A stretch of 64,000 bases of DNA from Aeromonas tecta (lineage in GTDB: Bacteria; Pseudomonadota; Gammaproteobacteria; Enterobacterales; Aeromonadaceae). Position 1 is the stretch's first letter, and each line of letters opens with the position of its first letter. A program made the translations under genes and the position numbers. Below the pieces are notes generated by a model. The model was not told the DNA's origin and searched no databases. It saw only the letters and a list, made by a program, of their open reading frames with translations. Location: the NCBI RefSeq assembly GCF_000820185.1, contig NZ_CDCA01000025.1:186001-250000 (forward strand). The letters run 5' to 3'. Shown here piece after piece: positions 7,995-16,356 of the stretch.

Positions 7995-8768
7995 TTATTC
8001 GCCGTACACGTCGAAGTCGAAGTACTTGTCGTTGATGGCCTTGTACTTGCCGTTGGCACGCAGGGCCAGAATGGCGGCGTTGAATTTCTCTTTCAGATCC
8101 TTGTCAGCCTTGCGCACGGCGATGCCGGCACCCTCGCCAAACCACTTGGGATCGGTCAGTTTCGGGCCGACGAACTCGAAGGCATCGCCGCCTTCTTTCT
8201 TCAGCAGACCGTCGCTGATGGCGGCGGAGTCGGCCATCACATAGTCCACCCGACCGGATTTCAGATCGAGATAGGCTTCATCGGCGGTGCCATAACGCTT
8301 GATGGTGGCATTCGGGAAGTTGTCGGTGATGTAGGTGTCCATGGAGGTGGCGCGCTGCACGGCAACGGTTTTGCCATCCATGAAGGCCTTGTCGAGCTGA
8401 ACCTCGGTGCCTTTCTTGGCAGCGAAGCGGGCCGGAATGTGCTGGTACTTCTGGGTGAAGTCCACCTTCTTCTTGCGCTCTTCGGTGATGTCCATGGTGG
8501 CGATGATGGCGTCATACTTGCGTGACAGCAGTGCCGGGATGATACCGTCCCAGTCTTGCTTGATCAGGGTACACTTCACCTTCATCTCTTCGCACAGGGC
8601 GTTGGCGATGTCGATATCAAAGCCTTTCACCTCGCCGCTCGGCTCGGTCCAGGAGAAGGGAGGATAGGCCCCTTCCACCCCAATGCGCACCTCTTTCCAC
8701 TCCTTGGCCATCAGGCTGCCGGAAGTCAGGGCAGTCACGACCGCAGTCGCCAGCATCAGCTTGTTCAT
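7995..8768 (-). CDS. Lysine/arginine/ornithine-type periplasmic binding protein
   Basis: A 257-residue periplasmic solute receptor of SBP family 3 (HisJ/ArgT/ArtI). It has a signal peptide (MNKLMLATAVVTALTSGSLMA, about residues 1-21). The mature start RIGVEGAYPPFSW, the CEEMKVKCTLIKQDWDGIIPAL region and the DxSAAIS segment are family features. Two cysteines about seven residues apart resemble the HisJ/LAO disulphide. The ATG at 8768 is preceded by AGGAGA; a 10-residue upstream extension is open but lacks a signal-peptide start. The ligand is likely a basic amino acid but cannot be resolved to lysine, arginine or histidine here. Confidence 0.9.
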   Translation of the reverse strand: MNKLMLATAVVTALTSGSLMAKEWKEVRIGVEGAYPPFSWTEPSGEVKGFDIDIANALCEEMKVKCTLIKQDWDGIIPALLSRKYDAIIATMDITEERKKKVDFTQKYQHIPARFAAKKGTEVQLDKAFMDGKTVAVQRATSMDTYITDNFPNATIKRYGTADEAYLDLKSGRVDYVMADSAAISDGLLKKEGGDAFEFVGPKLTDPKWFGEGAGIAVRKADKDLKEKFNAAILALRANGKYKAINDKYFDFDVYGE

Positions 8769-8819
8769 GTATCTCTCCTTGATAAACACGTCGATCATTG
8801 AAAATTGAGATCCCCGCCA

Positions 8820-9590
8820 TCAATAGATGGAAGAGATGAATTGCTTGAATCGTTCCGACTTGGGATGGGCAAAGATCTCTTTGGGATTGCCCTCTTCCTC
8901 CACCCGCCCCTGGTGCAGGAACATGACCTTGTTCGACACGTCGCGGGCAAACGACATCTCGTGGGTGACCACCAGCATGGTGCGTCCCTCTTCGGCCAAC
9001 TCACGCATCAGGCTGAGCACCTCCCCCACCAGCTCGGGATCCAGCGCCGAGGTGGGTTCATCGAACAGCATCACCTCGGGATCCACCGCCAGCGCACGGG
9101 CAATGGCCGCCCGCTGCTGCTGGCCGCCGGAGAGGTGGCCGGGGTAGTAGTCCCGGCGCTCCCACAAGCCCACCCGGTTGAGCAAATGCTCCGCCTTGGC
9201 GATGGCCTCGGCGCGGGGCACTTTCAGCACCTGGATGGGCACCTCGATGATGTTCTGCATGATGGTCATGTGCGACCAGAGGTTGAAACTTTGAAACACC
9301 ATGGCCAGCCGACTGCGAATACGCTCGACCTGGCGCATGTCTTCCGGCTGACGCTCACCAGCCCGGTTCGCCTTCATGCGAATAAGCTCGCCATGGAGGG
9401 CAACGGTACCGGAAGAGGGGGTTTCGAGCAGATTGATACAGCGTAGAAAGGTCGACTTCCCCGAACCGGAGGAGCCGATCAGGGAGATGACATCCCCCTT
9501 TTGGGCCGTCATGTCGATGCCCTTGAGCACTTCGTGGGTGCCAAAATACTTGTGCAGTTCACGAACTTCGAGTGCGGCAACGTCGCTCAT
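8820..9590 (-). CDS. Basic amino-acid ABC transporter ATPase (HisP/ArtP type)
   Basis: A 256-residue ABC ATPase, first gene of the importer operon. Walker A GSSGSGKST is at residues 39-47, the Q-loop follows, the signature is LSGGQQQRAAIARAL, and Walker B is VMLFDEPTSALD. The insertion between Walker A and the signature (ANRAGERQPEDMRQ region) is characteristic of HisP and related polar amino-acid ATPases. It energises import by the two permeases downstream. The gene is 51 bp upstream of the binding-protein start. A candidate ArgR operator pair lies about 150 bp upstream. Confidence 0.92.
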   Translation of the reverse strand: MSDVAALEVRELHKYFGTHEVLKGIDMTAQKGDVISLIGSSGSGKSTFLRCINLLETPSSGTVALHGELIRMKANRAGERQPEDMRQVERIRSRLAMVFQSFNLWSHMTIMQNIIEVPIQVLKVPRAEAIAKAEHLLNRVGLWERRDYYPGHLSGGQQQRAAIARALAVDPEVMLFDEPTSALDPELVGEVLSLMRELAEEGRTMLVVTHEMSFARDVSNKVMFLHQGRVEEEGNPKEIFAHPKSERFKQFISSIY

Positions 9591-10121
9591 CCATTACAAC
9601 CTTGTCTGTCCCTAGACGCCGCAGGGGCGTGACTCAACCATCGTCCATTTAACAAAACGTTAACCGATGGCAACCTTCAGCGAAAATATCACTCAGGTAG
9701 TGAAAAAACAATACAGAACCGAGGCATTTAGTGTTTTATCTGTATTTTTATTGGTCTGATCGGTATTTTTCAGCACTTTGTATGCATAAAACCTGCCTTA
9801 CAGCGTGCTGCCGTCACGCCATTTTTATACGCCGAGCACCGCGCTAGCAAGCACAATTCGCCATTCCTGCCGGATGCCGCCGAAAATGACTTTATTCACC
9901 CGTCCCACTCTGAAAAAGAAGCCATTTTGGCGGGGCTAAATTGATTTTACGGACCAGGACTGTCCCGCCTGCGGCAGGCCAGCGGGCGGGAAAATCTCGA
10001 CAAAATATAACAACTTGATAAAAAAGGCTCGGATGAGCCGGATAAATGACGGCAGAGATAACTGTTATTCAATAAGTAGTGATAATGTGTCGTTTCCCCG
10101 AATTTTGTGACCGAGGCCCCA
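9591..10121. other. Intergenic region between importer operon and lysO
   Basis: About 530 bp without a supportable gene, separating divergent transcription units. It contains the candidate ARG boxes and a GC-rich hairpin around 9966-9988 without a following T-run. The rest is AT-rich and presumably holds the two promoters. I could not recognise a lysine riboswitch. Confidence 0.6.
9741..9775. promoter_or_regulatory. Candidate ArgR (ARG box) pair
   Basis: Two similar AT-rich boxes, TGTATTTTTATTGG (9741-9754) and GGTATTTTTCAGCA (9762-9775), are offset by exactly 21 bp, the usual spacing of tandem ARG boxes. Match to the TGAAT-N4-ATTCA consensus is about 11 of 14 and 9 of 14, so this is tentative. 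Confidence 0.4.
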
Positions 10122-11024
10122 ATGTTGTTGAATGTGCTGCTGATCCTGTTACCACTGGTGATCGGCTATCTTATCCCGCTCTCCTCCACCCGACTCATCA
10201 AGCTGGTCAATCAATCCCTTGGCAAGATGGTCTATCTCATCCTGTTTCTGATGGGGTTGGGGCTGGCTTATGTGGATAACCTCGGCAGCAACCTGGCGGT
10301 GATCTTCAAGGTAGCGGCAATCATGCTGGCCTCGGTCACGGCCTGCAACCTGCTGGCACTGTGGTGGCTGGACAAACGCAGCCCGCCGACCCACGAGGCC
10401 ATCGATGCCAACATGCCGAGCAAGCTGCGCATGCTGTGGGAATCCCTGCAGCTCTGTTTCGTGGTGCTGGCCGGGGTGGGGCTGGGCCTGCTGTTCAATC
10501 TGCGCGTCCTGCCCATCGAGCGCCTGAGCGAATGGGCCCTGATGCTGCTGTTGCTGCTCATCGGCATCCAGATGCGCAACTCCGGCATGCGGCTGCGCCA
10601 GATCCTGCTCAATCCCTGGGGCATGAAGATAGCCGCGACCGTGATCCTGAGCAGCTGGCTCGGCAGCCTGCTGGCCGCCCAGTTGCTGGACATGCCGCCG
10701 CACCACGCCCTAGCACTGGCCTCCAGCTTCGGCTGGTATTCGCTCTCCGGCATCCTGGTGGCGGACAAGCTGGGCCCGGTGCTCGGCTCTGCCGCCTTCA
10801 TCAACGATCTGGGCCGGGAGCTTATCGCCATCCTGATCATTCCCATGCTGATGCGCCGTCACCCCTCCGCCGCCATCGGCTATGGCGGCGCCACCGCACT
10901 GGATTTCACCCTGCCGGTTATCCAGAAATCCGGCGGCATCCAGGTGGTGCCGGTGGCCATCGTCTCCGGTTTCATACTAAGCCTGCTCGGCCCAATCCTT
11001 ATCCTGGGCTTCCTCTCGATCTGA
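10122..11024 (+). CDS. lysO: L-lysine exporter, LysO family
   Basis: A 300-residue integral membrane protein with about eight to ten hydrophobic segments, matching the LysO (YbjE, DUF340) family in length and in the GWYSLSGILVADKLGP and FINDLGRELIAI signatures. LysO exports lysine and toxic analogues such as thialysine across the inner membrane. The ATG at 10122 gives the family length; a GTG at 10107 would add five residues. It is divergent from a basic amino-acid importer, so the region pairs uptake and export of cationic amino acids. Shared control by arginine or lysine repressors is plausible but not shown. Confidence 0.88.
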   Translation: MLLNVLLILLPLVIGYLIPLSSTRLIKLVNQSLGKMVYLILFLMGLGLAYVDNLGSNLAVIFKVAAIMLASVTACNLLALWWLDKRSPPTHEAIDANMPSKLRMLWESLQLCFVVLAGVGLGLLFNLRVLPIERLSEWALMLLLLLIGIQMRNSGMRLRQILLNPWGMKIAATVILSSWLGSLLAAQLLDMPPHHALALASSFGWYSLSGILVADKLGPVLGSAAFINDLGRELIAILIIPMLMRRHPSAAIGYGGATALDFTLPVIQKSGGIQVVPVAIVSGFILSLLGPILILGFLSI

Positions 11025-11145
11025 TGCTATGGACGCGAGCGTCCAATCCGAGTCGCGGATCCGCGCCAGCCTGCCGCCATAGGCAAGGGCTGGCAGATCC
11101 GCTAGGCTCAGCCACAGTCGCCTTCATATGGTCCACTGCCATCTC

Positions 11146-11751
11146 ATGAACTATCTGGCTCACCTGCATCTGGCCGCTCACACCCACAGCTCCCTCACCG
11201 GCAATCTGCTGGGGGATTTCATCAAGGGACCGTTGCCAACGGCCCTGGGCCCCGTCTTTGACGAGGGGATCTGGCTGCATCGCAAGATAGATGCCTTCAC
11301 CGACGCTCACCCCGAGCACAGGGCCGCCGTCGCCCGCTTCGAGCCGCCCTGGCGCCGTTTTGGCGGCATTCTGGTGGATATGCTCTATGACCACTGGCTT
11401 AGCCTGCATTGGCAGCAGTTTCACCAAGCGACCCTGCCCCATTTTCTGCGCGAGAGCTATGGCCGCGTGCTGGCGGATCACGCCTTGCTGCCGGATGGGT
11501 TGCCGCTGCCGCTGCGCCGGATGGTGGAGCAGGACTGGATAGCCTCTTATCGCCACCGGGAAGGGCTGGCTCAGGCCCTCAATGGCATCGGCCGCCGGCT
11601 GCGCCGCCCACTCCCGCTGGGCGAGGCACTCGCGACCCTGGACGCGCCCCGCTGGCAGGCCTGCGAGCAAGGTTTCCTGCGCTTCTATCCCGAGTTGATG
11701 GCCTTTAGCGAGCAGCAGCTGACGAGCCACAGGCGCGGCTCCCCCTCATAA
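11146..11751 (+). CDS. acpH: ACP phosphodiesterase (holo-ACP hydrolase)
   Basis: A 201-residue cytoplasmic enzyme that removes the 4'-phosphopantetheine group from acyl carrier protein. It begins MNYLAHLHLA and carries GNLLGDFIKG (about residues 22-31), the RKIDAFTDAHP metal-binding region (HD-like, about 47-57) and DMLYDHWLS (about 77-85), all typical of AcpH (formerly YajB). The ATG at 11146 fits the family start; a GTG 18 bp upstream is in frame. It lies 121 bp after lysO with no terminator evident between them and ends at a strong bidirectional terminator. Confidence 0.9.
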   Translation: MNYLAHLHLAAHTHSSLTGNLLGDFIKGPLPTALGPVFDEGIWLHRKIDAFTDAHPEHRAAVARFEPPWRRFGGILVDMLYDHWLSLHWQQFHQATLPHFLRESYGRVLADHALLPDGLPLPLRRMVEQDWIASYRHREGLAQALNGIGRRLRRPLPLGEALATLDAPRWQACEQGFLRFYPELMAFSEQQLTSHRRGSPS

Positions 11752-11754
11752 AAA

Positions 11755-11779
11755 AACGCCCCGAGCGGGGCGTTTTTTT
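11755..11779. terminator. Bidirectional terminator
   Basis: AACGCCCC paired with GGGGCGTT around a 4-nt loop, flanked by A6 and T7 runs, between convergent acpH and the DUF2069 gene. Confidence 0.93.
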
Positions 11780-11797
11780 ATCAAAGTTCGACAGGGC

Positions 11798-12181
11798 TTA
11801 TTCGGCCTGTTCCTTCTTCTTGCGAATGCTTAGGCCCAGCTCACGACCACGCTGGCGGGCGTAGTAGATGGTGCCGACGAAAGCGAGGGTAGTGAACACC
11901 AACTCCACCACCGCCAACCAGCGCTCTCCCTCATCCGTGGTGATGAGCGTCAGGGCGTGCAGGAAATAGGGCATCAGCACGAAGTTGCCCCAGGCGTGGG
12001 TGTAGGGGTTGCCCTGCACTATGCCCTTGAGCGGGAACAGCAGCGGCAAGGTCCAGATCACCGGCAGCAGCCAGGGATTGAGATCCGGGTGAGGCGAGAG
12101 CCACAGATGCCACAGCAGGACCCAGACCAGCAGGCCGAAGAAGCCGACCAGGGTCAGCAGACGGGCGAAGCGGGTGCTCAC
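11798..12181 (-). CDS. DUF2069 membrane protein
   Basis: A 127-residue inner-membrane protein with three to four hydrophobic segments (about residues 8-28, 38-52, 66-82, 90-108) and a lysine-rich C-terminal tail. The PLLFPLKGI and YTHAWGNFVLMPYF motifs match the DUF2069 family, whose function is unknown. The GTG start overlaps the stop of the ArsC-like gene upstream (GTGA overlap), so the two are translationally coupled. It ends near the bidirectional terminator shared with acpH. Confidence 0.85.
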   Translation of the reverse strand: MSTRFARLLTLVGFFGLLVWVLLWHLWLSPHPDLNPWLLPVIWTLPLLFPLKGIVQGNPYTHAWGNFVLMPYFLHALTLITTDEGERWLAVVELVFTTLAFVGTIYYARQRGRELGLSIRKKKEQAE

Positions 12182-12528
12182 TTGAGGATCTCCAGTACCA
12201 GCTCCGGCGGGCGGCCGAGGCGGGCCTGACCGTTGCTGATGACGATGGGGCGCTCAATCAGCTTGGGATGCTGGTGCATGGCGGCGATCAGCGCATCACC
12301 CTCTTGCTCGGCCAATCCCAGCTCCTTGTAGAGATCGTCCTTGGTGCGCATCAGCTGGCGCGGATCGCTGAAACCCAGCTGGCTCAGCAGGGTGCGAATT
12401 TGTGCCTCGCTCGGCGCTTGTTCCAGATAGAGCACCACCTCGGGGGCGATCCCGCGCTGTTCCAGCAGGGCCAGGGTTTCACGGCTCTTGGAGCAGCGTG
12501 GATTGTGGTAAATTTGGGTCTCACTCAT
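12178..12528 (-). CDS. ArsC/Spx-family reductase (YfgD-like)
   Basis: A 116-residue thioredoxin-fold protein starting MSETQIYHNPRCSKSR. The single N-terminal cysteine (about residue 12) in the NPRCSKSR motif and the later RPIVISNGQARLGRPPE stretch identify the glutaredoxin-dependent arsenate-reductase-like family. In E. coli the homologue yfgD sits beside bepA, as this gene does within 1 kb, so it may not be a dedicated arsenic-resistance enzyme; no ars genes are near. The ATG at 12528 is preferred over an upstream open extension because the extension lacks family similarity. Confidence 0.88.
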   Translation of the reverse strand: MSETQIYHNPRCSKSRETLALLEQRGIAPEVVLYLEQAPSEAQIRTLLSQLGFSDPRQLMRTKDDLYKELGLAEQEGDALIAAMHQHPKLIERPIVISNGQARLGRPPELVLEILK

Positions 12529-12617
12529 GGTAACTCCCTGATGAACGCAAGATGGGACAAGAAACCGCGCTATTGTAGGGGAAACGGCTGCGCAGGTTAA
12601 GCAGCAGGGGAGAAGAA

Positions 12618-13070
12618 ATGAAACGAATTTGTTGGCTGATTGTGGCCACCGTGCTGGGCGGATGTTCACCGGCCCCCAGTTTTACCGATGCCGCGGGCAA
12701 ACCGGTCAGCCTGACCGATTTTGCCGGCAAACCGCTACTGGTCAACTACTTCGCCCCCTGGTGCGCCCCCTGCCTGCGGGAGATGCCGCTGCTGGCGGCG
12801 CTGCACAAGGAAGGTGAGATAGGGGTGCTCGCCATCAACTATGATCCCGCCTCCCCCACCGAGCTGACCGCCCTAGCACGGCAGTATCAGATCGCCGTGC
12901 CGCTGATGATCCCCGTCGATGAACACCGCCTCCCTTTCTCCAGGCCGACCATGCTGCCCACCAGCTATCTGCTCGACGGCCATGGCACACTGCAGGAGAC
13001 CCTGGTAGGAGAACTCGACAGCCAGAAACTGGCCAGTATCAAGGCCCGACTATTGATGCCGAGGCAGTGA
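12618..13070 (+). CDS. TlpA-like thioredoxin-fold lipoprotein
   Basis: A 150-residue predicted lipoprotein: short signal peptide with lipobox LGGC (cysteine at about residue 16). The thioredoxin fold contains the redox motif WCAPC (about residues 49-53), and the cis-proline motif is in MLPTSYLLD. TlpA/ResA-type proteins reduce or isomerise disulphides in the periplasm, often for cytochrome c maturation; no cytochrome genes are nearby. It is divergent from the ArsC-like gene and convergent with bepA. Aspartate at +2 is absent, which in gammaproteobacteria suggests outer-membrane sorting, an inference only. Confidence 0.85.
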   Translation: MKRICWLIVATVLGGCSPAPSFTDAAGKPVSLTDFAGKPLLVNYFAPWCAPCLREMPLLAALHKEGEIGVLAINYDPASPTELTALARQYQIAVPLMIPVDEHRLPFSRPTMLPTSYLLDGHGTLQETLVGELDSQKLASIKARLLMPRQ

Positions 13071-13150
13071 AGGCAACTATTCAACAATAATTTAAAGACA
13101 TTAACGTCCGTTCAATAGATAAAAATTAGAATATTAAACTATACAAATAA

Positions 13151-13181
13151 GACGGGGTGCCTCTCGGCACCCCGTCTCGTT
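13151..13181. terminator. Terminator between TlpA-like gene and bepA
   Basis: A 10-bp stem (GACGGGGTGC with GCACCCCGTC) around a 6-nt loop. A TCGTTTTA tail lies on the plus side and a TTATTTG tail on the minus side, between convergent genes. Confidence 0.85.
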
Positions 13182-13199
13182 TTATCGCTGATAGGCAAG

Positions 13200-14654
13200 T
13201 TAGCCCTTCAGGCTGTCCAGATCCTTCTTCGCCCGCTCCAGCTGAGTGATGCGCGCTTCGATGCGGGCCAGGGTCAACTTGTCGCTGGTGGTGCCACGGG
13301 CCACCACCAGCTCGTCGATGGCCGCCTGATAGTCACCGCGCAGGGAGAGGGTCTCCGCCCGCGCCATGTGCAGATCCGTCATCCGGCCGGACTTGCGATA
13401 GGCATCGGACAGCAGCGTCCAGGCCAGGCTGTTCTCCTCGTGCTCGCGGGCGTAAGGGTCCAGGATGGCGATGGATTTCTTGTAATTGCCCCCTTCCAGA
13501 TAGGCGTTACCGAGGTTGATCACCACCACCTCGTTGTCCGGCATGCGGGTGCGGAAGCGCTCCAGTCGGGCGATGGCCTGGGCGTTGCGGCCCTTGGCGA
13601 GATCGATGTCGGTCATGGCATCCACCATGAACAGGTCTTCCGGATGGCGCGCCGCCAGCTCCTGCATCAGCTTGTCGGCCTCATCGGTGCGCTTGAGCTG
13701 CAACAAGGCCAGCGCCTTGCCATAAATGGCGGCGTCTTTGATGGGGTAATCCCCCTTCTGCAAGCGGGCATCGAAGTAGCTGAGCAGTGCCTGCGGGGTC
13801 TCGGTGCCATAGCGCACCTGGATGCGCACCTTGGCCAGCCAGAAGTCGAGGCTGGGGGGCAAGGTTCGCTGGCCATAGCTGCCGGCGCGGGCGCGGGCTT
13901 CGCTGATCCGAGTCTCGGGCAGGGGGTGAGTGAGCAGCATCTCCGGTGGCTTGCTGGCGTAGCGATACTCGGCCGCCAGTTTCTGGAAGAAGGTCGCCAT
14001 GCCCATGGGATCGAAGCCGGCATCGTACAGCGTCTTCATGCCGATCCGATCCGCTTCGTATTCGTTGTCGCGGGTGTAGTTGATGGCCGACTGCATCGAC
14101 AAGCCCAGCGTGGTCTGCAAGGCAGCAATCCCGGCGGTGGGGTTGATCACCGCCAGCGCAATGGAGCCCACCAGCCCGGCCAGGGTCATGGCGGAGCTGC
14201 TGGCCTGCGCCTCCATGTATCGGGCGATATGGCGCTGGGTCACGTGGGTGATTTCGTGCGCCAGCACCGAGGCCAGCTCGCTTTCGCTGTCGGCGTAGAG
14301 GAACAGCCCGGTGTGCACCTTGACCCGGCCGCCCAGGAAGGCGGCCGCGTTGATGCTGGAATCGTTGATCAGGAAGAAGGTAAACGGAAAACGTACCCCA
14401 TCGGCGTTGGTGAGCAGTCGCTGACCGAGATCGTCGATGTATTCGCTCAGCACGGGATCGTCGATGATGGGCAAGCCCGCCCTGGCGAAGCGCATGAAAG
14501 CATTGCCATAGCGCACTTCCTGCTCGATGGGCAGGGCCGCGACGCCGGCGGTGCCGATGTCGGGCAGCTGGTTATTCGCCTGAGCCTGAAAAGTCGCACT
14601 CATCAGGGAAACCAGCAGAGGAAGCGATGCCATCAAGGGGGAAAAACGGGCCAC
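13200..14654 (-). CDS. bepA: BepA periplasmic metalloprotease/chaperone
   Basis: A 484-residue exported M48 metalloprotease with C-terminal TPR repeats that assists or degrades outer-membrane proteins such as LptD. A signal peptide ends near AQA (about residues 1-26). The zinc motif HEITH lies at about residue 132, the third ligand in the NEYEADRIG motif (about 197-205), and LLTHPLPETR follows at about 240. TPR-like helices fill residues 290-470. I chose the GTG at 14654, preceded by GGAG, because it yields a proper signal peptide; an upstream frame extension and an ATG at 14633 are alternatives. It is divergent from perM, as in E. coli. Confidence 0.92.
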   Translation of the reverse strand: MARFSPLMASLPLLVSLMSATFQAQANNQLPDIGTAGVAALPIEQEVRYGNAFMRFARAGLPIIDDPVLSEYIDDLGQRLLTNADGVRFPFTFFLINDSSINAAAFLGGRVKVHTGLFLYADSESELASVLAHEITHVTQRHIARYMEAQASSSAMTLAGLVGSIALAVINPTAGIAALQTTLGLSMQSAINYTRDNEYEADRIGMKTLYDAGFDPMGMATFFQKLAAEYRYASKPPEMLLTHPLPETRISEARARAGSYGQRTLPPSLDFWLAKVRIQVRYGTETPQALLSYFDARLQKGDYPIKDAAIYGKALALLQLKRTDEADKLMQELAARHPEDLFMVDAMTDIDLAKGRNAQAIARLERFRTRMPDNEVVVINLGNAYLEGGNYKKSIAILDPYAREHEENSLAWTLLSDAYRKSGRMTDLHMARAETLSLRGDYQAAIDELVVARGTTSDKLTLARIEARITQLERAKKDLDSLKG

Positions 14655-14782
14655 AGTGTTTCTATCTCCATCAGAAGGGGCTTCGGCAGAATACCCTTGC
14701 CCATCAAGGCCCACAAGCGTTGTTTCATACTCTCATCACGGCCATAATAGCGGCCATCACGCACGATGGAGCCCTCCCTGAT

Positions 14783-15028
14783 ATGGAACCCCAATGGGAA
14801 CAGCTCGACCTGACCCCCTGGCGTTGCCCCGAGCCCCTTATTCGGCTCAAACTCTGGTTGCGCACCGCCTACCCAGGCCAATCCCTGCTGATCCTGCTGG
14901 CCGACCCCGGCTCCCGGCAGGACATTCCGGCCTGGCTGCGTCGTCAGGGCCATCAGGTGCTGCCCGTGCAAGAATCACCCACCTGCCTCTCGTTGCAGTT
15001 GGTGGTCGGCGCCATGCCATCGGCATAA
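14783..15028 (+). CDS. TusA-like sulfur-carrier protein
   Basis: An 81-residue protein with the TusA-family signature: a beta strand LDLTPWRCPEPLIRLKLWL in which the C-P-x-P motif places the sulfur-carrying cysteine at about residue 14. A LLILLADPGSRQDIPAWLRRQGHQVL helix-strand region and a final hydrophobic strand follow. TusA proteins relay sulfur as persulfide in tRNA thiolation or related pathways. This copy is a divergent paralogue lying between bepA and perM, a position seen in several gammaproteobacteria. The ATG at 14783 gives the family length; the longer open frame upstream overlaps bepA on the other strand. It ends 36 bp before perM and is probably in one transcript. Confidence 0.82.
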   Translation: MEPQWEQLDLTPWRCPEPLIRLKLWLRTAYPGQSLLILLADPGSRQDIPAWLRRQGHQVLPVQESPTCLSLQLVVGAMPSA

Positions 15029-15064
15029 GCCCGCTCATTGCCCCAGTCATCTAAGGAAGTCTTG

Positions 15065-16135
15065 ATGTTAGAAGTCTTGAAGCGCTGGTACCAGACCCGG
15101 TTTTCCGATCCGGCGGCGGTCAGTCTGTTCCTGCTGCTGGTGTTCTGCTTCGGCGTGCTCTGGCTGTTTGGCGACCTGCTGGCGCCGCTCTTGGTGGCGC
15201 TGGTGATGGCCTACCTGCTGGAGTGGCCGGTCAGCCGACTGCAACGCGCCGGGCTCTCCCGCGCACCGGCCACCGGCCTGGTATTGCTGCTATTTCTCAC
15301 CCTGACCGTGCTGGCTCTGCTCGGGCTCATCCCGACCCTGGTGAGTCAGGGCATCAACCTGGCCAAGGAGTCGCCGTCCATGCTGGCCCACGCCCAGGAC
15401 TATGTGCGAGCGTTGCCGGAGAAATACCCTGACGTCGTCGACGTCAGCCTGGTCGAGACCCTCATCGATAACATCCGTCAGCGCATCCTGGCGGGGGGCG
15501 AGCAGTTGGTGAGTGCTTCCTTGAGTTCGCTGGTCAACGTGGTCGCCATCCTCATCTACGTCATCCTGGTGCCCTTGATGGTGTTCTTCATGCTCAAGGA
15601 CAAGCAGATACTGATGGGCAGCCTGCGCCGCTTCCTGCCGCGCAATCGCACCCTGGTCAACCGGGTCTGGGTGGAGATGAACGATCAGATCATCAACTAC
15701 ATCCGCGGCAAGGTGATCGAGATCCTCATCGTCGGCATCGCCACCTACATTCCCTTCGCCCTGATGGGGCTGCGCTACTCTGTGCTGCTGGCGGTGGCGG
15801 TCGGGTTGTCGGCGCTCATTCCCTACATCGGGGTCGCGGTGGTCACCGTGCCCGTCGCCATGGTGGCGCTGTTCCAGTGGGGACTGACCCCCGACTTTGC
15901 CTGGTTGATGGTGGCCTATCTGGTGGTGCAGGGGTTGGACGGCAACCTGCTGGTACCTTTGCTGTTCTCCGAGGCAGTCAACTTGCACCCGGTTGCCATC
16001 ATCATCTCAGTGCTGGTATTCGGCGGCCTCTGGGGTTTTTGGGGCGTGTTCTTCGCCATCCCGCTCGCCACCCTGGTCAAGGCGGTGCTCAATGCCTGGC
16101 CCAAGCGGGATGATCAGCCCCACCCTGCGGCCTGA
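15065..16135 (+). CDS. perM: AI-2E family transporter PerM
   Basis: A 356-residue integral membrane permease of the AI-2E/PerM (UPF0118) family, with about seven hydrophobic helices and the characteristic central soluble segment (about residues 90-150). The LLVPLLFSEAVNLHPVAII and FGGLWGFWGVFFAIPLATLVKAV C-terminal motifs are diagnostic. The family is linked to autoinducer or small-molecule export, but the substrate of PerM is not established. The ATG at 15065 is preceded by an AAGGAAG site. Adjacency to bepA is conserved with E. coli. Confidence 0.9.
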   Translation: MLEVLKRWYQTRFSDPAAVSLFLLLVFCFGVLWLFGDLLAPLLVALVMAYLLEWPVSRLQRAGLSRAPATGLVLLLFLTLTVLALLGLIPTLVSQGINLAKESPSMLAHAQDYVRALPEKYPDVVDVSLVETLIDNIRQRILAGGEQLVSASLSSLVNVVAILIYVILVPLMVFFMLKDKQILMGSLRRFLPRNRTLVNRVWVEMNDQIINYIRGKVIEILIVGIATYIPFALMGLRYSVLLAVAVGLSALIPYIGVAVVTVPVAMVALFQWGLTPDFAWLMVAYLVVQGLDGNLLVPLLFSEAVNLHPVAIIISVLVFGGLWGFWGVFFAIPLATLVKAVLNAWPKRDDQPHPAA

Positions 16136-16148
16136 TAGCGGTATTGAT

Positions 16149-16172
16149 GAGAGGCGCCAGCCTCTCTTTTTT
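16149..16172 (+). terminator. Terminator of perM
   Basis: GAGAGGC paired with GCCTCTC around GCCA, then TTTTTT, 14 bp after the perM stop. Confidence 0.9.
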
Positions 16173-16356
16173 ATCTGTGTGGCCAGGGCGTGACGACAAA
16201 GAGATCCAGCTAACACCCACTCTCAACCATCGGGATACCCAGGGTGGGCGAAATGTTGCTATCGACTTGAATTTAAAATAAAAACAGGCTTCACTGACAG
16301 CATCGTCAGCACCATAAATGCCCCCAGCCGTGGCCCTCGACTAAAAGGATGTTTCC

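Noticed and set aside
9964-9990. GC-rich hairpin as a terminator
   Set aside because: No T-run follows on either strand and no gene ends nearby.
9591-10121. Possible lysine riboswitch upstream of lysO
   Set aside because: I could not identify the conserved L-box core or a terminator/antiterminator pair; a covariance-model search would settle it.
12178-12528. Arsenic-resistance operon
   Set aside because: Only an ArsC-fold gene is present; no arsR, arsB or acr3 nearby, and its neighbours match the yfgD-bepA arrangement.
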